Below, one piece after another: positions 8,774 to 15,236 of a DNA stretch of 21,340 bases. A program made the translations under genes and the position numbers. Origin of the DNA: a virus; the IMG/VR virus record IMGVR_UViG_3300020188_000064, positions 1-21,340 of that record, one strand, 5' to 3'. The notes below the pieces were generated by a model. That model saw only the letters and a program-made list of their open reading frames with translations, did no database searches and was not told where the DNA came from. Numbering within the stretch: position 1 is the stretch's first letter; every line of letters begins with the position of its first letter.

Positions 8774-9240
8774 CAGCCTTGAACATTATGGGTGTAATTT
8801 CTTCCACCGCTTGCTTTCGCTTTTCTTTCGTCTGCTTTCCGCTTTCGCTCTGCTTCTTCGGCCCTATATGATACAAGAAGCTGTTCGTAGGTTTTCATAA
8901 AAAATAAAACTACTTTTGTATTCTCTACTTCGTAAAGCTCGAATAAATAATCTAGTCCTTCCCAGTGCTTTCCCATATACGTACCAGAATTTCCTTCCCA
9001 ATAATCTGATAATAAAGAAAACACAAAAAATGCCACTTGAACCTCTTCAGGAAAATCTGAATAGGTTAGCGGCATTTTGGCAGGGTCGGGCTCTTGACCT
9101 AACTGTTCACAAATAGTTAGATACTTTTCTACGCTATGGTTTGAATGGCTTTCTTTTACAAATCTCTCAAGTAACCTTTGTAGTTCAGTTACTTGTTCCT
9201 CGTAAAATTTTCCAAGTCTCCCACAGTTTCGGTTACCCAA
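8773..9240 (-). CDS. Tail assembly chaperone T extension (made by -1 frameshift)
   Basis: This frame is the equivalent of the T part of lambda gpGT. It is open from a TTG at 9240, but there is no sensible ribosome-binding site there and the first 12 residues overlap the end of the upstream G-like gene. It is in the -1 frame relative to that gene and is joined to it at the slippery heptamer at 9204-9210. Residues 13-155, starting Y-E-E-Q-V, would be added to residues 1-136 of G, giving a fusion of about 279 residues. The segment is helical, with acidic and aromatic patches and a very basic C-terminus (RKRKADERKAKA). In lambda the GT fusion recruits the tape measure while G coats it. The tape measure gene follows with a 1-base overlap. 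Confidence 0.9.
   Translation of the reverse strand: MGNRNCGRLGKFYEEQVTELQRLLERFVKESHSNHSVEKYLTICEQLGQEPDPAKMPLTYSDFPEEVQVAFFVFSLLSDYWEGNSGTYMGKHWEGLDYLFELYEVENTKVVLFFMKTYEQLLVSYRAEEAERKRKADERKAKASGGRNYTHNVQG
9168..9210 (-). promoter_or_regulatory. Programmed -1 ribosomal frameshift signal
   Basis: In the zero frame of the G-like gene the mRNA reads G-AA A-AU UUU ACG, giving the heptamer A AAU UUU at 9210-9204, a perfect X XXY YYZ slippery site. Slipping back one base re-pairs AAA and UUU and continues UAC GAG GAA in the T frame. An 8-nt spacer (9203-9196) is followed by a perfect 8-bp stem, CAAGUAAC (9195-9188) and GUUACUUG (9175-9168), around a 12-nt loop. GGGAG lies 7 nt upstream of the heptamer and could act as a Shine-Dalgarno-like stimulator. 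The zero-frame UAA stop is within the stem. Confidence 0.92.
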
Positions 9241-9611
9241 GTGTCAAACTCTGCAGAATTCTTCATTAGAGTCTCTGCATTATCATGGGTAAAAAGCAGT
9301 TCATCGTCCGGGTCTAAAGAATCCACATCTACCAAAAGAAGCTCTTCTAGGTAACGATATTTTAATCCCTTCCATCCTTTGATTACTGCAGTAACATATT
9401 CGGTTAAAAACCGTTCTTCGTCTAGAATCTCTTCAGGTTGTCGAGTCTTTTTATTAAACTTTGTAGTTACACACTTTTTTCGTAACTTTAGCAGCTCTTC
9501 CCTGCCTAAGTAGCATAAATCGACAGTAAAGCCGGAATACCCAGCATAATCAATACTAACAGTTTTACTTGGAGTCATTAGACTCGCTAAAGAAATGGGT
9601 GAATCGCTCAT
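9189..9611 (-). CDS. Tail assembly chaperone G-like
   Basis: A 140-residue chaperone in the position of lambda gpG, between major tail protein and tape measure. The N-terminal half has a beta segment then GREELLKLRKKCVTTKFNKK (about 52-71), a helix-plus-basic motif common to siphovirus tail chaperones. The C-terminal half is acidic and helical (EELLLVDVDSLDPDDELL). The start is an ATG preceded by GAGG and by its own promoter (9661-9689) after the major tail protein terminator. The end of the gene carries the frameshift signal, and its TAA stop lies inside the downstream stem. Most ribosomes would stop to make G and a minority would continue into the T extension. Function inferred from gene order, size and frameshift layout. 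Confidence 0.9.
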   Translation of the reverse strand: MSDSPISLASLMTPSKTVSIDYAGYSGFTVDLCYLGREELLKLRKKCVTTKFNKKTRQPEEILDEERFLTEYVTAVIKGWKGLKYRYLEELLLVDVDSLDPDDELLFTHDNAETLMKNSAEFDTWVTETVGDLENFTRNK

Positions 9612-9660
9612 TTAAACCTCGTTTGTTATTCTGTGAAAAAGTTGAATTTTTATAATGTAT

Positions 9661-9689
9661 AGTATACTGAAGACCACCATAAAAGTCAA
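9661..9689 (-). promoter_or_regulatory. Sigma-70 promoter for tail chaperone/tape measure operon
   Basis: TTGACT (9689-9684), a 17-base spacer, and TATACT (9666-9661), each one base from consensus. The expected start is about 9653, giving a ~42-base leader with GAGG before the chaperone ATG. It sits about 22 bases downstream of the terminator after the major tail protein, so it would restart transcription of the tail genes. Confidence 0.8.
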
Positions 9690-9711
9690 GAATCATTTTT
9701 TATAGGGGTAA

Positions 9712-9735
9712 TAAAAAACCCGCCGAAGCGGGTTT
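9712..9735 (-). terminator. Rho-independent terminator after major tail protein
   Basis: On the minus strand AAACCCGC-UUCG-GCGGGUUU forms a perfect 8-bp stem with a stable UUCG tetraloop and runs into a row of six U. It lies 20 bases past the major tail protein stop and ahead of the chaperone promoter. Confidence 0.93.
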
Positions 9736-9755
9736 AATATTATTATATATTGAAT

Positions 9756-11291
9756 TTATAATGTAGCACCAAAGTAAGTCAAAGTAAATTCGTCAGCTTT
9801 ATCAAAGTCTTCTGTATAAGCACCAAAGCCAGTCTCTACAGAAATTACGTCTTCAATAGAGTGTGTAGGTACTTCGATGTGTACTTTCGGACAAGTTACA
9901 TAAAGTCGAGGAGTTCCAGCAACCCCGCCACCGATTTGGAAAGTTACTTGGAAATCATTTACAACCTTATCCAAACCTTTTCCTACAGTGGTCATATCAT
10001 TAAATAAATCTACTGAAGTGCCCTTATTTGCCCCCGTAGTATCAAGAGTTAGATAGCAAGTAAAATTACCAGTTACTGTACGTCCACCTGTAACACCCTC
10101 AATAGGTACGTTTACCTGTCCAAGTTCTTCTGGTACAAGATAAGTAATGTTATTTGTAACTGTAATGTTGCCACCAGTAAGAGTCAAGTTGTACTCTCCT
10201 GAAGGAAATGCAGTAGTGTCCGTAGTAGATACTTGCATTTGAGTAATACGATTACGGATAAAGGTACTAGTTGAATCTACTGCGGTATCGATTGCCATTA
10301 CTCCGGTATTGGCGTCAGTTGCAATACCTAATTTATTATCATCAGAGCTATTAATAATTACTTCTGGTACGTCTCGTCCAGTAAAACTATTTCCAGCCTG
10401 AACAAAAACATCTCCTGCAGACTGTAAATCAATAATATTTTTTGCGAAACCGGTCCAGTTAATAGTAGCAATTCCATCTACCTCAAAGTCGATAGATGCT
10501 TCATTAATTTGAGCATTTTCTAATTTGTAAACCATGGGTTTTGTAGGGTTTGTTTCCATTACAAAATACAGGTTACAGGTTGCAAGTACTGCTCGATTTG
10601 ATTGACCAAAGTTAATAGCATTATGGTCAGCAGCGGGCAAGCCTACTACTGCGCCATAAGGAGAGTTAGCGTCTGCGTTTGTGCTTCTATAAAATGCTTC
10701 AGTACTCCCACCTTCCAGAGTAGTAACAGTTACTACTAGATCTGAAGTTGCGCCCTCTAAAAGGTCAGAATCAAAAGTAATTGTCTCTGAGCCAGTAAAC
10801 CCTGAACCGCCGTTAAGAACTGTAAGAGTTTTAGTGAGTCCATCTACTGAGTAAGCGAAAGAAGCTCCGGTACCTGCACCGCTAACAGTGCCGTCCTCTG
10901 AGTCAAGAATATAAGTACCGTCTACAGTATCTGCACCTCCAGCCGCTGTAGCTTCTGCAATAATTCCTAGGCCCGCTCCGAAAGTGCCGTAAGTATCTGC
11001 ACCTGCCATAATGTTCCACAGAGCTTCTTCTACTGCGTGATGTTCACTGCCTGTATCATAAGGACGTACATAAGTACTAAAAGACCACTCTGCAGGGGCT
11101 AGAGAGTCTGTAAATAGTCGTCGTCCTCGTCGTGAGATACCATCAGGGCCTTGCATTTCGTTAAGAGTAATGTCTGAGGTATTTGTTGCCTGTGAAAAAC
11201 TAAATCCATCGAGTACTGGAATTTCCCACAGAGTTCCGCTAAATTCCACGTAAAGTTTACTATCACGTGAAAAATATAATGATTGTGCCAT
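9756..11291 (-). CDS. Major tail protein with inserted beta domain
   Basis: The tail tube subunit of a long-tailed phage, called by position (after the tail terminator, before G/GT), abundance signals and sequence style. It is 511 residues, much longer than lambda gpV (246). The tube-like core is visible in residues 1-105 (FSFSQATNTSDITLNEMQG) and 235-300. Residues about 113-197 look like a separate inserted beta domain, with a Gly/Ser/Thr-rich VLNGGSGFTGSETITF core of a type common in virion surface proteins. The C-terminal ~190 residues form another beta-rich part. The ATG has a good AGGAG site. Codons here favour CGT for Arg and ATT/ATC for Ile, unlike neighbouring genes, as expected for a highly expressed protein. 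A strong terminator follows. Confidence 0.87.
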   Translation of the reverse strand: MAQSLYFSRDSKLYVEFSGTLWEIPVLDGFSFSQATNTSDITLNEMQGPDGISRRGRRLFTDSLAPAEWSFSTYVRPYDTGSEHHAVEEALWNIMAGADTYGTFGAGLGIIAEATAAGGADTVDGTYILDSEDGTVSGAGTGASFAYSVDGLTKTLTVLNGGSGFTGSETITFDSDLLEGATSDLVVTVTTLEGGSTEAFYRSTNADANSPYGAVVGLPAADHNAINFGQSNRAVLATCNLYFVMETNPTKPMVYKLENAQINEASIDFEVDGIATINWTGFAKNIIDLQSAGDVFVQAGNSFTGRDVPEVIINSSDDNKLGIATDANTGVMAIDTAVDSTSTFIRNRITQMQVSTTDTTAFPSGEYNLTLTGGNITVTNNITYLVPEELGQVNVPIEGVTGGRTVTGNFTCYLTLDTTGANKGTSVDLFNDMTTVGKGLDKVVNDFQVTFQIGGGVAGTPRLYVTCPKVHIEVPTHSIEDVISVETGFGAYTEDFDKADEFTLTYFGATL

Positions 11292-11360
11292 AGTCTATCT
11301 CCTATGATCTTGAAAGGACTTGAACGTGAACGTTTGTTCGTGTCAGTCGTTTCCTGGGTC

Positions 11361-11819
11361 TTAGTATCGAACTTGAATCAAAACTTCTGCAACCCCTAGA
11401 GGTTCTAGAACTCCTTCGTCGGTATCAATACTAATTATACTAATTTGTTGAGTTGTTTGAGTTTTGCCCTCTCTATCTATATAATCTAGCCTAGAGTTGT
11501 CCTCAATAACTGTCTCTAAATCTTCTAGTAAAGTTGCTAGGGCGTCTACGGCTTCATCCTCATTTACATAGCAACGTATAGTAATATTTAAAAATCTATC
11601 TTTATAACCTCCGCCTTGGTACTCTCTGCTCTCTGCGCCCGCATTTAAATGAATAGAAGGAAACTGCTCTACTTCGTCCCAAAATTTTAATCGCGGGCTA
11701 ACTTCTGCTATTTGAGTGTAAAAAGCTCCTGTACCATTTATTTCTGCTATTCTTTCAGCAAGAGCTTTTGTTATTGCTTGTCTTCTGCTGGAATATACTC
11801 TACTATTTGGCAGTGACAT
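11361..11819 (-). CDS. Tail terminator-like protein (gpU position)
   Basis: A 152-residue protein in the place of the tail terminator (lambda gpU), which caps the tail tube and joins it to the head. It has an N-terminal helix (RQAITKALAERIAEIN), a conserved-looking LKFWDEVEQFPSIHLNAG segment (about 44-61), then beta strands with RFLNITIRCYV, a helix (AVDALATLLEDLETVI) and a final strand pair ending VAEVLIQVRY. That alpha/beta arrangement fits the gpU/minor-capsid tail completion fold. The gene begins one base after the stop of the 468-residue upstream gene and is separated from the major tail protein by a 69-base gap holding no other feature. Assigned on fold pattern and gene order, so moderate confidence. 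Confidence 0.72.
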   Translation of the reverse strand: MSLPNSRVYSSRRQAITKALAERIAEINGTGAFYTQIAEVSPRLKFWDEVEQFPSIHLNAGAESREYQGGGYKDRFLNITIRCYVNEDEAVDALATLLEDLETVIEDNSRLDYIDREGKTQTTQQISIISIDTDEGVLEPLGVAEVLIQVRY

Positions 11820-13226
11820 TTATAGCCTCCTTGTAAAGAATCTTCCCATGCCTTGAGAAGCTGCTATCTCTCTCATAGATCTATCAATTAATCTTCGTGG
11901 ATCTCTGTCTGGGGATCCTTGGGCGTATCCAGGCTCAAAAGTCTGGTACGGATACTTATCATACGTATACCCAAAACTTGGATAGCCTTTACTTGTTATA
12001 TTAACATCTAAAACTCTGACACTACTGGCAAATCTACCTGTTTGATAGTTTAATGCCGGACTAGACATATTTTTTTGTAAAACACTCGGTAGATCTCTAT
12101 TAAAAATACCTAACATAGCTAGCTGATTTGATATTGAAATAGGCGAAGTTCTTCCTTTTGTTGCTAAAGCTGCTCGGGCTCCTCCCCTATTTATTGTTTT
12201 TACTTTACTAGATTTGCTAGATTTTGTTGTATCCTTAGATCTACTCTTAGTCCTAGTATTTACATTTTTAATAGTTGTTTTAGCTTTTACATTTTTATTA
12301 TTCTTTAAAGGCTTTACTATGTTATCAAGTACCAGAGTTTTTGCAATTTTTTCCTTTAGAGTACTAGATCCTTCTAGGTTAAGATAATCTACGTTTGCGA
12401 AAGTTTTTTCAAAGGAAGAAATAAAAGCTTCCTGAAGGAGTCTTTCTTCCTTAGAGCCTCTTTTTAAGTTTAACTCTGCAGAAATAGGAGTAAGAAGCAT
12501 GCTTATTCCAGCTTTTAAGTCTCCGCCCTTTGTTAGTATTTGTTCAGATAATACGACTAAGTTCCATACTAAATCTTTTAGTTTTCCTCTTTGTCCTTTA
12601 GTTAGAAAATTTAGTCCGCTATCTACTTCATATATTAAATTTTGTTCAAAAATATTTTTATTTTTTGTGTACTGTTCTACGCTACCAATTAAAGAAAATG
12701 CTCCGGCTACCGCGCCTACTATTCCTGAAGCAGCTCCATCCGCTCCGTGGTCTAAATGAGTAGTTCTTCCAAACTCTTTACTATTATAAGAGTCTTCTCG
12801 CCCTTTTAAATTATTTACTAGGAAAGATTTATTAAAATCTCCTATCTTTGTCTTTATAGTATCAAATGAGTAAGGCAAATAAAATATAGATCTACCAAAT
12901 ACTAGTCTCTGATCTTTTACTAATTTTTTAAAAAACACATCCTGTAAAGATCCAGAGTCTGGAAAAGGTACCGAAAGCTTTCTAATCTCTTTCTTTAACT
13001 CTCTTCTATATTTAGTACCTTCGCTAGTTGTGAGTTGTCTACCTATAGCCGCTTCGAAACCTTTTTGTATTGCATTTGTTTCTTTTGTTTTTAATACTAG
13101 ACACTGCTGTACTTTAGAAGACTGCAGCAAGGTTCTAGCGGCTTCTCCTATAGTTTTTTCTCTCTGAGTCGTAAACTCTTGTAAAAGTTTATTGCTAATA
13201 TTTTTTCTTATACTAGAATTACTCAT
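11820..13226 (-). CDS. Virion structural protein, probable neck/head-tail joining
   Basis: A 468-residue protein of no firmly known function. It lies between the gp6-like connector and the tail terminator, where HK97-type phages encode gp10-like head-closure or tail-completion proteins of 100-150 residues. It has a basic helical N-terminal region (1-85), a small glycine/alanine-rich hydrophobic segment (about 160-182, following THLDHG), a helical middle, and a long Lys/Ser/Thr-rich linker (about 308-365). The distinct C-terminal domain (385-468) contains TGRFASSVRVLDVN, YPYQTFEPG and RDPRRLIDRSMREIA. I have the impression of similar C-termini in virion proteins of marine phages, but cannot verify this. 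Codon use is AGA/ATA-rich. It abuts the tail terminator gene and shares one base with the connector gene. Role is inference from position. Confidence 0.55.
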   Translation of the reverse strand: MSNSSIRKNISNKLLQEFTTQREKTIGEAARTLLQSSKVQQCLVLKTKETNAIQKGFEAAIGRQLTTSEGTKYRRELKKEIRKLSVPFPDSGSLQDVFFKKLVKDQRLVFGRSIFYLPYSFDTIKTKIGDFNKSFLVNNLKGREDSYNSKEFGRTTHLDHGADGAASGIVGAVAGAFSLIGSVEQYTKNKNIFEQNLIYEVDSGLNFLTKGQRGKLKDLVWNLVVLSEQILTKGGDLKAGISMLLTPISAELNLKRGSKEERLLQEAFISSFEKTFANVDYLNLEGSSTLKEKIAKTLVLDNIVKPLKNNKNVKAKTTIKNVNTRTKSRSKDTTKSSKSSKVKTINRGGARAALATKGRTSPISISNQLAMLGIFNRDLPSVLQKNMSSPALNYQTGRFASSVRVLDVNITSKGYPSFGYTYDKYPYQTFEPGYAQGSPDRDPRRLIDRSMREIAASQGMGRFFTRRL

Positions 13227-13798
13227 TAGTGTATAATTTTATATAAGTCTAAAACTCTTTCAATATGGTCTGGAAAGCCCCCAACCATACGTAGTTTAGT
13301 AACTCCTTGATTTTCTATAGTAGCTCCTACCATAGAACGACGTTCTTTATGCTCGTCTCGTAAATAGTATTTTACCAAATCAATTACTGCTAGCTTTAAG
13401 TCTAATGGGCACTCTTCATACCCTGCAGTATACTGTATAATTAAAGAAGCAGGCCCCTTAGACCAGTTATTACGTATTTTATATAAGCTATCTGTATTCT
13501 TATCTAGTACATACTGAGAAGCATCAAGAGTTACATAAGAGCTCTCTGGTCTATCTCGCTCTTGAACAGAAGTAATAGTATTTACGGGGCATTCACTCAA
13601 TTGTACCACATCTGTATCCCAAGAAAGGGTCACCTCTTCCGTTTTAGGTGTAGTGTAGTAATCAATTATTGTTGTACCACAATAAGTTTTTACTAATTGA
13701 CTTACAGAAACTATAAGGCGTTCTAATCTCTCGTCCTCTTTGGACGATGTGATACCTTCATATTCTTTATACTCATCAATCGTGATTAAATCTGCCAT
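13226..13798 (-). CDS. Head-tail connector, HK97 gp6-like
   Basis: A 190-residue connector that would form the ring beneath the portal through which DNA passes to the tail. The N-terminus (LITIDEYKEYEGI, then DERLERLIVSVSQLVKTYCG) has the helix-turn-helix start typical of this family. A beta part around VVQLSECPVNTITSV follows, then IIQYTAGYEECPLDLKLAVIDLVKYY, the family's strongest signature. The C-terminal helix (FPDHIERVLDLYKII) completes the fold. The ATG lies only 14 bases past the U-run of the capsid terminator, with no visible Shine-Dalgarno. Its message must arise by read-through of that terminator, since no promoter is seen in the gap. Confidence 0.87.
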   Translation of the reverse strand: MADLITIDEYKEYEGITSSKEDERLERLIVSVSQLVKTYCGTTIIDYYTTPKTEEVTLSWDTDVVQLSECPVNTITSVQERDRPESSYVTLDASQYVLDKNTDSLYKIRNNWSKGPASLIIQYTAGYEECPLDLKLAVIDLVKYYLRDEHKERRSMVGATIENQGVTKLRMVGGFPDHIERVLDLYKIIH

Positions 13799-13811
13799 AA
13801 TAAATTAATTA

Positions 13812-13844
13812 GTAAAAACTTGGGGAGGCGAACCTCCCCAGTTT
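13812..13844 (-). terminator. Rho-independent terminator after capsid gene
   Basis: On the minus strand AAACUGGGGAGG-UUCG-CCUCCCCAAGUUUUU forms a long stem: eight pairs nearest the loop, one bulged A, then four more A/C-U/G pairs. The loop is UUCG and a U-run follows. It lies 6 bases past the capsid stop and would terminate most transcripts after the capsid gene. Confidence 0.93.
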
Positions 13845-13850
13845 AATATA

Positions 13851-15236
13851 TTAGGATCCGGCGCCCAAACGAACTGCAGCGGCCTTACCTGCAACAGAGT
13901 TGAACAACTCGTCGAAGCCAAGGTGCTGAGTACCAACAAGTACGCGACGCTGAGCAGCAACTTCATAGTCTTGCTCTACAGTCACGCCACGAAGACGTGG
14001 AATAACAAAGTTGGATACGTTTACAGCAAACGCGCCCATGTTGGCGGTAGAAGCGGCAGCAAAGTTATCAGAGATAACAACTGGCGAACCATATACAGCA
14101 CCAACTTGACCAGTCAACTTCAGAGCAGCATCTGAACCAACTTCAAATACGTTGTCAAATTCTGCATCATTGATGAGATCATGGTATACATCCTGTGAAA
14201 CGATATATACTACGTCTTGAGGCATAAGGCCGTATACGCCCATATCTCGACGCATAGCTACAAGATCTTTTGCAGTTACAGCAGTACCAGTAGTAGTTAC
14301 TTTATCAGTAGAATCTACTGCCAGACCATCGAGACCCGGGATAGCTTTGGAGTTACCAACAAGAATTGCAGCATCTACAGCACGAGCGTGTGAACGAGCA
14401 ATACCATCAGTCAACATTGGCATCAAGTTAACAAGTACTTCTTCATCAATGTAGTTGTCCATGTAAGAAGTAGAGATCAAACGATCTACTTGCAAAATCT
14501 TTTGCTTAGCGTTGTAAGTACCTGTAGTACCACCAGTACGATTAGTAATACCAGTGGTATCACCTGCGCCCAGAGCGTCTTCGCCACCTGTTGACCAAAC
14601 AGCGGCAGTTACGTCTTCTTGCAAAGGAAGAACTGTAGACTTAGAGTTTACTGCCATCTCACGGAAGAGTTGAGCAGTTCGCAACTGAAGCTGAATCTCT
14701 TTCTCAATCATAGTAGAAACTTCTTGATTGATGTCACCAGCGTTAGCCGCATAGTCAATACCAGCTTTTTGCAATACTGAACGGCCAAAGTCAGTATCAA
14801 AACCTTTGCTAGTAATTACACCAAGAAGGTGCGCATGCATAAGGTCTTTGTTTCCTTTTATAAGGTTAGAGCCTTCACGGTCAGCAAAAATACGCTTAGA
14901 TTCACGCATTTTGGTAAGCTCTTCGTTCTTCTCTTGGAGTTGAGCAGCAAAAGACTTAATTACTTCTTCAACCTTTGCATCTTTCTCTTGTAGCTTCTTC
15001 TCAACATCAGCCATAAGACGCTCTGCGCCTGACTCGATGCCTACACGAATAGCAGACTCTTGTGCAGCTTTTTGCTCTGCTTCTACAGCAGCTTTTTGCG
15101 CTGCTTCTTGTGCTGCTTTTTCTGCAGCGGCTTTCTCTTCGGCCTGCTTCATTGCGATCTTAGCGGCAGTCTCTTCAGCTACCTTCTTAGCGAATGCTTC
15201 CAGGTCGATTTCTGGAGTGTTATTAACTTCAGACAT
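13851..15236 (-). CDS. Nested internal start: scaffold-major capsid protein
   Basis: In-frame start inside the protease-capsid gene. The ATG at 15236 (Met207 of the long frame, beginning M-S-E-V-N-N) is preceded by AAAAGGAG (15250-15243) with a 6-base gap, a much better ribosome-binding site than that of the long frame. Product would be 461 residues: coiled-coil scaffold/delta region of ~115 residues, then the capsid fold of ~345, close to HK97 gp5 (385 residues with a 102-residue delta domain). This is the logical way to make hundreds of capsid subunits with only a few proteases, as fusion molecules. What I see is the site and frame; use of both starts is inference. Confidence 0.8.
   Translation of the reverse strand: MSEVNNTPEIDLEAFAKKVAEETAAKIAMKQAEEKAAAEKAAQEAAQKAAVEAEQKAAQESAIRVGIESGAERLMADVEKKLQEKDAKVEEVIKSFAAQLQEKNEELTKMRESKRIFADREGSNLIKGNKDLMHAHLLGVITSKGFDTDFGRSVLQKAGIDYAANAGDINQEVSTMIEKEIQLQLRTAQLFREMAVNSKSTVLPLQEDVTAAVWSTGGEDALGAGDTTGITNRTGGTTGTYNAKQKILQVDRLISTSYMDNYIDEEVLVNLMPMLTDGIARSHARAVDAAILVGNSKAIPGLDGLAVDSTDKVTTTGTAVTAKDLVAMRRDMGVYGLMPQDVVYIVSQDVYHDLINDAEFDNVFEVGSDAALKLTGQVGAVYGSPVVISDNFAAASTANMGAFAVNVSNFVIPRLRGVTVEQDYEVAAQRRVLVGTQHLGFDELFNSVAGKAAAVRLGAGS

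Noticed and set aside
6558-8900. Several plus-strand frames of 60-114 codons over the tape measure gene
   Set aside because: All are antisense to the Ala/Gln/Glu-rich coiled coil, where stop codons are rare on the opposite strand; compositions are Cys/Ser/Leu-biased and none has a start signal.
9198-9240. TTG at 9240 as an independent start for the T-like frame
   Set aside because: No suitable site upstream, and the slippery heptamer and stem explain expression better.
11292-11360. Repeated GAACGT and GAAC...GTTC symmetry before the major tail protein
   Set aside because: Short and imperfect; no promoter boxes at proper spacing, so no operator is claimed.
13020-13260. Possible promoter ahead of the 468-residue gene (TTGAAA plus AT-rich box)
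   Set aside because: The AT-rich boxes sit 14 or 22 bases from the TTGAAA, outside a usable spacing.
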